A stretch of DNA of 64,000 bases. It comes from Geothrix sp. (lineage in GTDB: Bacteria; Acidobacteriota; Holophagae; Holophagales; Holophagaceae). The position numbers and the translations under genes are program-made. Shown here in pieces: positions 50,926 to 60,211 of the stretch (the first letter of the stretch is position 1; every line of letters starts with the position of its first letter). Where the stretch lies: the NCBI GenBank assembly GCA_030681515.1, contig JAUXSE010000016.1:124001-188000 (forward strand), written 5' to 3'. Below the pieces are notes generated by a model that did not search any database, was not told the DNA's origin, and saw only the letters and a list, made by a program, of their open reading frames with translations.

Positions 50926-52431
50926 ATGAGCCCCACCGCCAACCTTCAGCTCGAATCCGCCGCCCACCCGGAAGGGCTCACCCGCACCGTGATCGAGCCC
51001 ATCACCCGGGTGGAAGGCCATGGAAAGGTCACCCTTCTCATGGATGACCAGGACCGCGTGCAACAGGCCCGCCTCCACATCGTGGAATTCCGCGGCTTCG
51101 AGAAGTTCATCCAGGGCCGGCCCTACTGGGAGGCGCCGGTCATGGTGCAGCGGCTCTGCGGCATCTGTCCCGTGAGCCACCATCTGGCGGCGGCCAAGGC
51201 CATTGACATGTTCGTGGGCGCGCGCCAGCTCACGCCCACCGCCGAGAAACTGCGGCGCCTGATGCACTACGGCCAGACCCTCCAGAGCCACGCCCTCCAT
51301 TTTTTCCATCTGGCCAGTCCGGACCTGCTCTTCGGCTTCGGTGCCGACGTGGCGACCCGCAACATCATCGGCGTGATCCAGGCGCACCCGGCGATCGCCC
51401 TGCAGGGCGTGAAGCTGCGGAAGTACGGGCAGGAGGTCATCCGGGTGCTTTCGGGGAAGCGCGTGCACGGGGTGTTCGCCATTCCGGGCGGGGTGAACAA
51501 GGCGCTGAGCGTCCAGGATCGCGACTACCTGCGAAAGGACATTGACCAGATCGTGGCCTGGTCAAGGGAGGCCGTGGCCATCGCCCGCCGGGTCTACCTC
51601 GACAATCTCGAGGAGCATCAGGCTTTCGGATCCTTCCGCTCCAACTTCCTGTCCCTCACCACGCCGGGCGGCGACTTCGAACTCTATGACGGCGGCCTCC
51701 GCGCCCGCGATGACAAGGGCCAGGACATCTTCGACCACGTGGACTGCGCCCACTACCTGCGCTACCTCCACGAGGAGGTGAAATCCTGGTCGTACATGAA
51801 ATTCCCCTTCATCGTCTCCCTGGGCAACGATGAGGGCTGGTACCGGGTGGGGCCGCTGGCGCGCGTCAACAACGCCCGGGCCATGGGCATGCCGATGGCC
51901 GAGGAGGCGCGCAGGGATTTCATGTCCATGGGCAAGGGCGAACCGGTCCATGCCACCCTCGCCTACCACTGGGCGCGCATGATCGAGCTGCTCTATTCCG
52001 CCGAGGCCATCCAGGCGCTGCTGGGCGATCCCGACCTCCTCGGCACCGATCTGCTGACCCGGGGCGAACGGGCCACGGAGGGCGTGGGCGTCATCGAGGC
52101 GCCCCGCGGAACGCTCATCCACCACTACAAGATTGATGACCAGGACACCATCGTGAAGGCCAACCTCATCGTGTCCACCACCCACAACAACACGGCCATG
52201 AACAGCGCCGTGCGCCAGGTGGCGGCCCGCTACCTGGACGGGAAGAAGCTCACCGAGGGCCTGCTCAACCACATCGAGGTGGCCATCCGCGCCTACGATC
52301 CCTGCCTGTCCTGCGCCACCCACGCCCTGGGGAGGATGCCGCTCCAGGTGGAGCTGCTGGACGCCGAAGGCCAGCTGGTGGACCGCCTCGTGAAGCACGC
52401 CGACGGATCGCTGGCCTGCGGGGCCCTGTGA
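50926..52431 (+). CDS. hoxH: [NiFe] hydrogenase large subunit HoxH
   Basis: A 501-residue catalytic subunit. Nickel ligands: RLCGICPVSHHLAAAKAID near residue 63 and DPCLSCATHALGRMPL near the C-terminus. Beyond the last CxxCxxH the protein continues for about 30 residues, a longer tail to be trimmed after Ni insertion by the protease encoded next. FAIPGGVNKALS and RVEGHGKVTLL are family motifs. Together with HoxFUY it forms the bidirectional NAD-coupled hydrogenase. Confidence 0.95.
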   Translation: MSPTANLQLESAAHPEGLTRTVIEPITRVEGHGKVTLLMDDQDRVQQARLHIVEFRGFEKFIQGRPYWEAPVMVQRLCGICPVSHHLAAAKAIDMFVGARQLTPTAEKLRRLMHYGQTLQSHALHFFHLASPDLLFGFGADVATRNIIGVIQAHPAIALQGVKLRKYGQEVIRVLSGKRVHGVFAIPGGVNKALSVQDRDYLRKDIDQIVAWSREAVAIARRVYLDNLEEHQAFGSFRSNFLSLTTPGGDFELYDGGLRARDDKGQDIFDHVDCAHYLRYLHEEVKSWSYMKFPFIVSLGNDEGWYRVGPLARVNNARAMGMPMAEEARRDFMSMGKGEPVHATLAYHWARMIELLYSAEAIQALLGDPDLLGTDLLTRGERATEGVGVIEAPRGTLIHHYKIDDQDTIVKANLIVSTTHNNTAMNSAVRQVAARYLDGKKLTEGLLNHIEVAIRAYDPCLSCATHALGRMPLQVELLDAEGQLVDRLVKHADGSLACGAL

Positions 52432-52922
52432 ACGGCATCGCCCCGGGCCCCGTGCTCTTCGGCTACGGCAATCCCAGCCGGGGGGACGATGCCCTGGGGC
52501 CCCTCCTGCTCGACCGCGCGGAGATCTGGGCGAAGGCGCATCCCGGGGCGGATCTCGGGCTGGTGGCCGACTTCCAGCTCCAGATCGAGCACGCGGTGGA
52601 TCTCCACGGGCGGGGCGTGGCGCTCTTCCTGGATGCGGATGCCTCCTGCCCCCCGCCCTTCCGGTTCCGCCGCATCGCTCCCGCCAGGGATGAAAGCTAC
52701 ACCACCCACGAGCTCAGCCCCGAATCCGTCCTCCATGTCTTCAGCACCATCTCGGGTCAGGCGCCGCCCCCGGCCTTCGTGCTCAGCGTGCGGGGCGAAT
52801 GCTTCGAGCTGGGCGCGCCCCTCAGTCCTGAAGCCGAGGTCCACGCGGAGGCGGCCTGGGGCCTGCTCCAGGAGCTGATGGCGGATCCCCGCCCCGAAAG
52901 CTGGGCCGGGCGGGTAACCTGA
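52428..52922 (+). CDS. hoxW: hydrogenase maturation protease HoxW-like
   Basis: A 164-residue HycI/HoxW-type endopeptidase: FGYGNPSRGDDALGPLLLDRAE at the front and DFQLQIEHAVDLHGRGVALFLDAD, with Asp/Glu and His positions that bind nickel in the family. CTTHELSPESVL-like TTHELSPESVLHVF is typical. GTG overlaps the hoxH stop. It cleaves the HoxH tail after metal insertion. Confidence 0.88.
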   Translation: MNGIAPGPVLFGYGNPSRGDDALGPLLLDRAEIWAKAHPGADLGLVADFQLQIEHAVDLHGRGVALFLDADASCPPPFRFRRIAPARDESYTTHELSPESVLHVFSTISGQAPPPAFVLSVRGECFELGAPLSPEAEVHAEAAWGLLQELMADPRPESWAGRVT

Positions 52923-52927
52923 CCCCC

Positions 52928-53278
52928 ATGCACGAGCTTTCCTTGCTTGAAGGGATGATCCAGGGCCTTGAGGAGGAGGCCCGGGAGCGGGGATTCAGCC
53001 GCGTGGCGCAGATCCGCCTCGAAGTAGGGCGGCTCGCGGGCGCCGAGGTGGAGGCCCTGCGCTTCGCCTTCGGGCCCGCCACCCAGGACACGCTGGCGGA
53101 TGGCGCGACGCTGGAGATCATCGAGATTCCGGGCGTGGGAATCTGCCGGACCTGCGGGCGGGAGGTGGAGATCGAGGCGCGCTTCGACCCCTGTCCTGCC
53201 TGTGGGGAGGGCTTCGTGGACGTGACCGGCGGCGCCAGTCTCCGGATCCTGGACATTGACGTGGAAGGAGGGCCCTGA
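52928..53278 (+). CDS. hypA: hydrogenase nickel-incorporation protein HypA
   Basis: A 116-residue protein. N-terminal [12 protein letters not shown] with the nickel-binding His2, and a zinc site [21 protein letters not shown]. Delivers nickel together with HypB. Two bases separate it from hypB. Confidence 0.95.
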   Translation: MHELSLLEGMIQGLEEEARERGFSRVAQIRLEVGRLAGAEVEALRFAFGPATQDTLADGATLEIIEIPGVGICRTCGREVEIEARFDPCPACGEGFVDVTGGASLRILDIDVEGGP

Positions 53279-53280
53279 TC

Positions 53281-54024
53281 ATGTGCACCACCTGCGGCTG
53301 CGGCGGAAGCGGGGCCACCCTGGAAGGCCAGGCGCATGTCCATCCCCCGGCGCGTCCCGGCCGGAGGCGCATCAGCCTCGAACAAAGCCTGCTCGCCAAG
53401 AACGATGCCCTGGCGGCCGGGAACCGGCGGGCCTTCGCCCAGCGCGGCATCCTGGCCCTGAACCTCGTGAGCAGCCCCGGCTCAGGCAAGACCACCCTGC
53501 TCGAACAGACCATCCTCCGCCTTCGGGACCGGGTGCCCCTGGCCGTCATCGAGGGCGATCAGCAGACCAGCGCGGACGCGGATCGCATCCGGGCCGCCGG
53601 AGCGCCCGCGGTCCAGATCAACACGGGGAAGGGCTGCCACCTGGACGCCCACATGATCGGCCACGCCTTCGCGGCCCTCGCGCCCCCCGAGGGCGGCGTC
53701 CTGATGATCGAGAACGTGGGGAACCTCGTCTGCCCCGCGGCCTTTGACCTGGGCGAGGCCCACAAGGTGGTGATCCTTTCCGTCACCGAGGGCGAGGACA
53801 AGCCGCTGAAGTATCCCGACATGTTCGCCGCCGCGGATCTGATGGTGCTGAACAAGGTGGACCTGCTGCCCCATGTGCGCTTCGACGTGGAGCGCTGCAT
53901 CGGGTACGCCCGCCGCGTGAACCCGGATATCGAGGTGCTGCGCGTCTCCGCCCAGAGCGGCGAAGGGCTGGATGGGTGGATCCACTGGATCGAGGCCCGC
54001 CGGCCGGGCCCCCCGAAGCCCTGA
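53281..54024 (+). CDS. hypB: hydrogenase nickel-incorporation GTPase HypB
   Basis: A 247-residue GTPase. High-affinity N-terminal metal site CTTCGCGG; Walker [28 protein letters not shown]; metal-binding [39 protein letters not shown]. No polyhistidine tract, only a short HVHPP stretch. Overlaps hypF by one base (TGATG). Confidence 0.96.
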   Translation: MCTTCGCGGSGATLEGQAHVHPPARPGRRRISLEQSLLAKNDALAAGNRRAFAQRGILALNLVSSPGSGKTTLLEQTILRLRDRVPLAVIEGDQQTSADADRIRAAGAPAVQINTGKGCHLDAHMIGHAFAALAPPEGGVLMIENVGNLVCPAAFDLGEAHKVVILSVTEGEDKPLKYPDMFAAADLMVLNKVDLLPHVRFDVERCIGYARRVNPDIEVLRVSAQSGEGLDGWIHWIEARRPGPPKP

Positions 54025-56270
54025 TGCCGCGGCTCCGCATCCAGGTCCGGGGCGTCGTCCAGGGCGTGGGCTTCCGCCCCGCGGTCTACCGCCTGGCCCT
54101 GGCCCGGGGCCTGAGCGGGACCGTATGGAACCACGCGGAAGGCGTGACCATCGAGGTGCAGGGAGGCGCGGAGGGGCTGTCGGACTTCGAGCGGGCTCTG
54201 CGGGACGAGATCCCGCCTCCGGCCCGGGTGCGTTCCCTCGCATCCGAATCCGTGGCCGAGATTCCGGGCGAATCCGGTTTCCGGATCCGGGCCAGCGGCG
54301 CCGGTTCAGAGATCCGCCCCGTCGTCCCGCCGGATCTGGCGGTGTGCGGGGCCTGTGCGGCGGAGATGGACACTCCCGGCGAGCGGCGCCATCGCTACCC
54401 CTTCACCAACTGCACCCGCTGCGGACCCCGCTACACCATCATCGAAAGCCTGCCCTACGACCGGCCCCGGACCGCCATGAAGGCCTTCCCGCTCTGCCCG
54501 GATTGCGGGCGCGAATACCGCGACCCCATGGACCGCCGCTTCCACGCCCAGCCCGTGGCCTGCCCGGCCTGCGGCCCCCGGCTCACCCTGCGGCGCCCCG
54601 GCGCCTCGGCCATGGCGGAAGGCGAAGCCGCGCTCCAGGCCGCTTCCACAGCCCTGCGCGCGGGCGAGATACTCGCCCTCAAGGGCCTGGGCGGCTATCA
54701 GCTGCTGGTGGATGCGACCTCCGCCGAGGCGGTGCGCCGCCTGCGGGACCGCAAGCGGCGAGAGGAAAAGCCCTTTGCCGTGATGTTCCCGGATCTGGCC
54801 CGGCTGCTTCAGGCGTGCGAGGCGGGCGAAGAGGAAACCGCCTGGCTCACCGCCCCCGAAGCGCCGATCCTGCTGCTGCGCCGGAGCGGGGCAGGGCCGG
54901 TGGTGGAAGCCGTCGCGCCCGGGAATCCGAGACTCGGCGCCTTTCTGCCCTACACGCCGCTGCACCGCCTCCTGCTGGCGGCCGTGGACCGGCCCCTGGT
55001 CTGCACCTCGGGCAACCTCGGCGACGAGCCCATGGCCTTCGAGGATGACGAGGCCCTGCGACGCCTGGGCGGACTCGCGGATCTTTTCCTCACCCACGAC
55101 CGGCCCATCCTGCGGCCCGTGGACGATTCCGTGCTGCGGGTGGACGGGGATGGTCCGACCCTGCTCCGCCGGGCCCGGGGCTTCGCGCCCCTGGCGGTGC
55201 CGCTGGCCATGAAAGGCCCATGTGTGCTGGCTTTCGGGGCGCACCAGAAGAACACCATCGCCCTGCTGAAAGGGGGCGAACTGATCATGAGCCAGCACCT
55301 GGGCGATCTCACGAGCCCGGAAGGGGCCGACCTCCTGGCGCGCACCGTGGCGGATCTGCGGGCCTTCTTCGGCGCCCGGCCGGAGCTTCTCGCGTGCGAT
55401 CTGCATCCCGACTACGCCAGCACGCGCCTCGCCGAGCGGCTGGCGGCCGAGTGGGACACGCCGCTGGTGCGCGTCCAGCATCACCACGCCCACGGCGCGG
55501 CCTGTGCCGCCGAGCATGGACTGAAGGGCCCGGTGACGGCCCTGACCTGGGATGGCACGGGGCTGGGCAGCGACGGCACCCTGTGGGGCGGCGAAGCCCT
55601 GCGCATCGAGGGACCGGCCTTTGTCCGGGTCGGCCACCTCAGGCCCTTCCCGTTGCCTGGGGGCGAAGCCGCGGCGCGAGAACCACGCCGCAGCGCCTGT
55701 GGCCTGCTGTGGGCCACGCGGGGGGCCTCGGCCCCGCCTCCGGGACTGGCGGGCGCCTTCGACGGGCCCGACTGGGAGCTGCTCCAGACCATGCTCGCCA
55801 AGGATCTCCACAGCCCGGTCACGTCCAGCATCGGCCGTCTCTTCGACGCGGTGGCCGCCCTGGCGGGCCTCCCTGCGCGGCGGGGTTTCGAAGGCCAGGC
55901 GGCCATGGCCCTGGAGTTCGCCGCGGGGGACCGCGCGGAACCGCCCTATCCCTGGGATCTGAAGGAGGGTGCCGCCGATCCGGCGCCCCTGGTGGAGGCG
56001 GTCCTGTCGGATCTCGCCGCGGGGCGGGATGCCACCTTCGTCGCGGCCCGCTTCCACGCGGCCCTGGCGGATCTGGCCCTGGCCTGGGCGCGGCTCGGCG
56101 GGCTGGCGGACGTGGTGCTGTCCGGCGGCTGCTTCCAGAACGCACGGCTCACGGGCCTCGTGCAGGAAAGGCTGGCGCGCGCGGGTTTCCGCGTCCACCG
56201 CCACCGGCACTTCCCCCCCAACGATGGGTGCATCTCCCTCGGCCAGGCCGTCGTGGCGGCGTTCCGGTAG
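54024..56270 (+). CDS. hypF: carbamoyltransferase HypF
   Basis: A 748-residue enzyme making the cyanide ligands of the NiFe site from carbamoyl phosphate. N-terminal acylphosphatase (RIQVRGVVQGVGFRPAVYRLAL), two zinc fingers (CGACAAEMD, CTRCGPRYT, CPDCGREYRD, CPACGPRL), YrdC-like domain (ILALKGLGGYQLLVDATS, KRREEKPFAVMFPD) and a Kae1-like domain with HHHAHGAACAAEHG and VLSGGCFQNARL. Full length. Start chosen at the TGATG overlap. Confidence 0.95.
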   Translation: MPRLRIQVRGVVQGVGFRPAVYRLALARGLSGTVWNHAEGVTIEVQGGAEGLSDFERALRDEIPPPARVRSLASESVAEIPGESGFRIRASGAGSEIRPVVPPDLAVCGACAAEMDTPGERRHRYPFTNCTRCGPRYTIIESLPYDRPRTAMKAFPLCPDCGREYRDPMDRRFHAQPVACPACGPRLTLRRPGASAMAEGEAALQAASTALRAGEILALKGLGGYQLLVDATSAEAVRRLRDRKRREEKPFAVMFPDLARLLQACEAGEEETAWLTAPEAPILLLRRSGAGPVVEAVAPGNPRLGAFLPYTPLHRLLLAAVDRPLVCTSGNLGDEPMAFEDDEALRRLGGLADLFLTHDRPILRPVDDSVLRVDGDGPTLLRRARGFAPLAVPLAMKGPCVLAFGAHQKNTIALLKGGELIMSQHLGDLTSPEGADLLARTVADLRAFFGARPELLACDLHPDYASTRLAERLAAEWDTPLVRVQHHHAHGAACAAEHGLKGPVTALTWDGTGLGSDGTLWGGEALRIEGPAFVRVGHLRPFPLPGGEAAAREPRRSACGLLWATRGASAPPPGLAGAFDGPDWELLQTMLAKDLHSPVTSSIGRLFDAVAALAGLPARRGFEGQAAMALEFAAGDRAEPPYPWDLKEGAADPAPLVEAVLSDLAAGRDATFVAARFHAALADLALAWARLGGLADVVLSGGCFQNARLTGLVQERLARAGFRVHRHRHFPPNDGCISLGQAVVAAFR

Positions 56271-56274
56271 CCTA

Positions 56275-56310
56275 AGAGGGCGTGGTCGTATAATTCGGCC
56301 ACACCCTCTA
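56275..56310 (+). promoter_or_regulatory. intra-operon hairpin between hypF and hypC
   Basis: AGAGGGCGTGG (from 56275) pairs with CCACACCCTCT across a 14-base AT-containing loop, with one G-U. It sits in the only sizeable gap (105 bases) of the hyp operon. No U-run, so it is more likely an mRNA-processing or stability element than a terminator. Confidence 0.45.
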
Positions 56311-56375
56311 AAGGCACTTGTGATTCCGGGCCGCCCCTTCCGGCCTACCCTGGGCATGGTTGACCTGGAGTCCCC

Positions 56376-56612
56376 ATGTGCCTCGGCGTGCCCGGCCAGA
56401 TCCTCGATGTGGATGATTCGCCCCTTCGCATGGGGCGCGTGGCCTTCGGCTCCGCGATCAAAGAGGTGAGCCTGGCCTGCGTGCCCGAGGCCGGTCCCGG
56501 CGCCTGGGTGGTGGTCCATGCGGGGCTGGCCCTCGATGAGCTGGATGAGGCCGAGGCCCAGGCCATGATCCAAAGCCTCGCTGAGCTGGATGCCGACGGA
56601 GAGGGTGCATGA
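56376..56612 (+). CDS. hypC: hydrogenase assembly chaperone HypC
   Basis: A 78-residue OB-fold chaperone: [14 protein letters not shown] with essential Cys2, then [43 protein letters not shown]. Works with HypD in building Fe(CN)2CO. Overlaps hypD by four bases. Confidence 0.95.
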   Translation: MCLGVPGQILDVDDSPLRMGRVAFGSAIKEVSLACVPEAGPGAWVVVHAGLALDELDEAEAQAMIQSLAELDADGEGA

Positions 56613-57712
56613 GGTTCGTGGACGAGTTCCGCGATGGGATGGCGGCCCGCTCCCTGGCCGGGGCGATCCGGCGCACGGTGACCCGGCCCTGGGCCCTCAT
56701 GGAGGTCTGCGGCGGCCAGACCCACGCCATCGTGCGCTTCGGCCTGGACGAGCTGCTGCCGCCGGAGATCAGCCTCATCCACGGTCCCGGCTGCCCGGTG
56801 TGCGTCACGCCCGTGGCCCTCATTGATCAGGCCCTGGCCATCGCCGCCCGGCCCGGGGTGATCTTCTGCTCCTTCGGCGACATGCTGCGGGTGCCCGGCA
56901 GCGCCGAGGATCTCCTCTCCGTGAAGAGCCGGGGCGCCGATGTGCGCGTGGTGTATTCGCCCCTGGATGCCCTGGCCCTGGCGCGGCAGCGGCCTGATCG
57001 CGAGGTGGTCTTCTTCGCCGTGGGTTTCGAGACCACCGCCCCGGCCAACGCCCTGGCCGTGGCCCAGGCGGAGCGGGAAGGCCTGCGGAACTTCTCGATC
57101 CTGGTCTCCCACGTGCGGGTGCCGCCGGCCCTGGAGGCGATCCTGGCCTCGCCCCGGCGGCGGGTGGACGCCTTCCTGGCCGCCGGCCATGTCTGCGCGG
57201 TGATGGGCACGCAGGAGTACCTCCCCCTGGCGGCGAAGCACCACGTCCCCATCGTGGTGACGGGCTTCGAGCCCCTGGACCTGCTTCAAGGGATCCTCAT
57301 GGCCGTGCGCCAGCTGGAGGAGGGCCGCGCCGAGGTGGAGAACCAGTATGCGCGGCTGGTGAAGGCGGGCGGCAACCGTCCCGCCCAGGCCCTGATCACG
57401 CGGGTCTTCCAGGTGGAGGACCGAGACTGGCGCGGCATCGGGGCCATCCCCTCCAGTGGCTTCGGCCTGCGGGAGGCCTACGCGGGCTTCGACGCCGGGC
57501 GCCGCTTCGGCGTGCGGGAGATCGGGGGCCGCGAGTCGCCGGACTGCCAGAGCGGGTTGGTGCTCCAGGGCCTGCTGAAGCCCCGGGAATGTCCGGCCTT
57601 CGGCACCACCTGCACGCCGGACCAGCCCCTGGGCGCGACCATGGTCTCGTCGGAGGGCGCCTGCGCGGCCTACTACCGCTACCGGCGCTTCGAACCCGCG
57701 GAGGCCCCTTGA
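56609..57712 (+). CDS. hypD: hydrogenase maturation protein HypD
   Basis: A 367-residue FeS protein: [71 protein letters not shown] and C-terminal cluster Cys in [34 protein letters not shown]. Holds the Fe(CN)2CO unit with HypC. Confidence 0.96.
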   Translation: MRFVDEFRDGMAARSLAGAIRRTVTRPWALMEVCGGQTHAIVRFGLDELLPPEISLIHGPGCPVCVTPVALIDQALAIAARPGVIFCSFGDMLRVPGSAEDLLSVKSRGADVRVVYSPLDALALARQRPDREVVFFAVGFETTAPANALAVAQAEREGLRNFSILVSHVRVPPALEAILASPRRRVDAFLAAGHVCAVMGTQEYLPLAAKHHVPIVVTGFEPLDLLQGILMAVRQLEEGRAEVENQYARLVKAGGNRPAQALITRVFQVEDRDWRGIGAIPSSGFGLREAYAGFDAGRRFGVREIGGRESPDCQSGLVLQGLLKPRECPAFGTTCTPDQPLGATMVSSEGACAAYYRYRRFEPAEAP

Positions 57713-58755
57713 GCGCCGATCCCCTCACCCTCGCCTGCCCGCGCCCCCTGCGCCACGGCACCGTCCAGATGGCCCACGGCGGCGGCGGGCGGCTCATGAA
57801 GGATCTCATCGAGGGCCTCTTCCTGCCGGCCCTGGGCGCGGATCCCGCAAACCAGCACGACAGCGCGGTGATCGAGGCGGGCGGGGCTCGCCTGGCCTTC
57901 ACCACGGATGGTTTCGTCGTGCATCCCCGGGTCTTTCCGGGGGGCGATCTGGGCGAACTGGCGGTCTACGGCACGGTGAACGATCTGGCCATGGCGGGGG
58001 CCGCGCCCCTGGCCCTGTCCACGGCCTTCATCCTGGAGGAGGGTCTGCCTTTCGAGGAGCTGGCCGCGCTGGTGGCCTCCATGAAATCCGCGGCGGACCG
58101 CTGCGGCGTGCGGCTCGTCACGGGCGATACCAAGGTGGTGGATCGGGGCAAGGCCGATGGCGTCTTCATCACGACCGCGGGCATCGGACTGGTTCCGGCG
58201 GGCGTGGAGATCCATCCCCGCCGGGTGCGGCCGGGCGATGCGGTGATCGTTTCCGGGGATCTGGGCCGCCACGGCATCGCGGTGATGTCGGTGCGCGAGG
58301 GCCTGGCCTTCGAGTCGCCGGTCATCAGCGACTGCGGTCCGGTCCATCACCTCGCCGCGGCCCTGCTGGATGCTGGACTGGACATCCACTGTCTCAGGGA
58401 CCCCACCCGCGGCGGGCTGGCCTCGGTGCTCAACGAGATCGCCACCGCGGCCGGCGTGGCCATCGAGGCCGAGGAGGCTGCGGTGCCCGTGGACGAGGCC
58501 GTGGCCGCGGCCTGCGAGATCCTGGGCCTGGATCCGCTCTACGTGGCCTGCGAGGGGCGCCTGGTGGCCTTCCTGCCGGAGGTCCAGGCGGAGCGCGCCC
58601 TGGCGGTGCTCCGGGCCATTCCCGAAGGGGCCGGCGCCGCGCGGATCGGCCGCGTGACGAAGGGCCCCGCCGGGCGCGTCACCCTGAGGACCCCCCTCGG
58701 CACCTCGCGCCTGCTGGATCTCCTCAGCGGCGAGCAGTTGCCGAGGATCTGCTGA
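57709..58755 (+). CDS. hypE: hydrogenase maturation protein HypE
   Basis: About 348 residues from a TTG overlapping the hypD stop (GGAGG five bases upstream); an internal ATG at 57769 is less likely because [14 protein letters not shown] before it is family sequence. [60 protein letters not shown] and the C-terminal PRIC, whose Cys carries the thiocyanate. It dehydrates the carbamoyl group supplied by HypF. Confidence 0.95.
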   Translation: MSADPLTLACPRPLRHGTVQMAHGGGGRLMKDLIEGLFLPALGADPANQHDSAVIEAGGARLAFTTDGFVVHPRVFPGGDLGELAVYGTVNDLAMAGAAPLALSTAFILEEGLPFEELAALVASMKSAADRCGVRLVTGDTKVVDRGKADGVFITTAGIGLVPAGVEIHPRRVRPGDAVIVSGDLGRHGIAVMSVREGLAFESPVISDCGPVHHLAAALLDAGLDIHCLRDPTRGGLASVLNEIATAAGVAIEAEEAAVPVDEAVAAACEILGLDPLYVACEGRLVAFLPEVQAERALAVLRAIPEGAGAARIGRVTKGPAGRVTLRTPLGTSRLLDLLSGEQLPRIC

Positions 58756-58817
58756 TGCGGATGATCCACAAGGGCGTGAGCCGGAACTGGGTCCTGTCGC
58801 TGCGGTGGGACCTGGGC

Positions 58818-59588
58818 TCAGAATAGGGCGCGCCAGCCCGTGAACCGGACCGGTTTTTCCAGGGCGACCAGGGCCCAGCATTCGGCGCCGGGATCGGCGG
58901 TGGGGCCGTGCTGGTGGCCGGGACCGTGGGTGATCCAGTCGCCGGCGCGCAGGTGGGCGGGCCCGTCCTGGAGGGCGCCGCTGAGGATCAGCGCGCATTC
59001 GCGGCCTTCGTGATCGTGGAAGGGGGTGCTGCGGCCCCCGGGGAGGCAGGCCAGACTCAGGCTGGCGCCGGTGGCGGCATCCTCGACGAGCTTCGCCACC
59101 CGCCCCCCCCCCGGGCCCTTGCGGCTCCAGCGCCATTGGGCTTCGGGAGGAAGCATGGCCTTCAGGGAATCGGGCAGCGGGCCTGCCGCGAGATCCAGGG
59201 CCTGGTCCGAGCCCTGGATCTCGCGGCAGGCGGGACAGTGGCCGAGGTGGATGCGCAGAAGGAGGGCGGTGAGCGGATCGCCGCCGGGGGCCAGCGCGTG
59301 CCAGGCCTCGGGTTCGGGGTGATGCTGGGGGCCGCGGGGGGCGCGGCCCTCCCGCAGGGCGGCCAGGGCGCTGGCCAGGGCCAGCTCGGCCAGGGCGGTG
59401 GGTGCATCGTCCAGGACCTGGCGCAGCCGGGCGGGGGTGCGCTCGAAGGCGCCCAGGAAGGTCTGGCAAGGGGGGCACAGGGCCAGGTGGAGTTTCAGGC
59501 CGAGCCAATCGAGGAGCCCCAGGGCGCCCTCCTCGTAGGCGGTCAGCAGGGTCGTGACGCGTTCGCAGGTGGGGATGAGGAGCGTCAT
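58818..59588 (-). CDS. ChrR-type anti-sigma factor with cupin domain
   Basis: A 256-residue protein. N-terminal anti-sigma zinc-finger-like helices (CERVTTLLTAYEEGALGLLDWLGLKLHLALCPPCQTFLGAF), a second HxxxCxxC motif (HLGHCPACREI), then a cupin barrel (AKLVEDAATGASLSLACLPGGRSTPFHDHEGRECALILSGALQDG, GPGHQHGPTADPG) with His ligands for a metal. In Rhodobacter, ChrR releases its ECF sigma under singlet oxygen. It overlaps the sigma gene by four bases. Confidence 0.85.
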   Translation of the reverse strand: MTLLIPTCERVTTLLTAYEEGALGLLDWLGLKLHLALCPPCQTFLGAFERTPARLRQVLDDAPTALAELALASALAALREGRAPRGPQHHPEPEAWHALAPGGDPLTALLLRIHLGHCPACREIQGSDQALDLAAGPLPDSLKAMLPPEAQWRWSRKGPGGGRVAKLVEDAATGASLSLACLPGGRSTPFHDHEGRECALILSGALQDGPAHLRAGDWITHGPGHQHGPTADPGAECWALVALEKPVRFTGWRALF

Positions 59589-60211
59589 CGGCCCTCCGGG
59601 ACGCGAGGGGTGAATTCCGGCAGCAGGGCCCGGAGGGCCAGCCGGGCCCGGTGCACGCGCTGGCGGACCAGCTCCCGGGTGAGGCCCAGGTGGCGGGCGA
59701 TCTCCTCGGTGTTCCAGCCTTCCAGGTCGCGCAGGACGAAGACGGCCCGCTGATCGTCGGACAGCCGGTCGAGGCCCGCCCGGACCCTGGCCTTCAGCTC
59801 GTCATGCTCAACCTTCATCAGCGCCTCCGCATCCTCGCTCCAGTCGAGACTGGTGTCCTCGTTCATGTGATGCCCGTCGTCCCCGAAACGTGGCATCAGG
59901 TCCTCGATGGCGTCCTCCCGGCGGCGGACCCGCTTCCGGCGGGCCATGAGGGCCTGGTTCACGCAGATGCGGTAGGCCCAGGTGCTGAACTTGCTGGCGC
60001 CGTGGAAGCCCGGGAGCTCCCGGTGGAGGGTGAGCAGCGCGTCCTGGAGGGCATCCTGGCTTTCGGCCTCGTTCCCCAGGATCCGCTCGATGACCCGGAA
60101 CAGCATGCCGAGGTGGGGGCGCACCAGGGCCTCGAAAGCCGCGGGGTCTCCCCCGGCAGCCGCCTGCACCAGCGCGGCTTCAGGGCGGTTCGGAAGGGTC
60201 GGCTCAGGCAT
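59585..60211 (-). CDS. ECF-type sigma-70 factor
   Basis: A 208-residue sigma factor from MPEPTLPNRPEAALVQAAAGG. Region 2: FRVIERILGNEAESQDALQDALLTLHRELPGFHGASKFSTWAYRICVNQALMARRKR; region 4: LDRLSDDQRAVFVLRDLEGWNTEEIARHLGLTRELVRQRVHRARLALRALL. Lacks regions 1 and 3. The start overlaps the upstream kinase by eight bases. Expected to be held by the downstream ChrR-like protein. Confidence 0.93.
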   Translation of the reverse strand: MPEPTLPNRPEAALVQAAAGGDPAAFEALVRPHLGMLFRVIERILGNEAESQDALQDALLTLHRELPGFHGASKFSTWAYRICVNQALMARRKRVRRREDAIEDLMPRFGDDGHHMNEDTSLDWSEDAEALMKVEHDELKARVRAGLDRLSDDQRAVFVLRDLEGWNTEEIARHLGLTRELVRQRVHRARLALRALLPEFTPRVPEGR

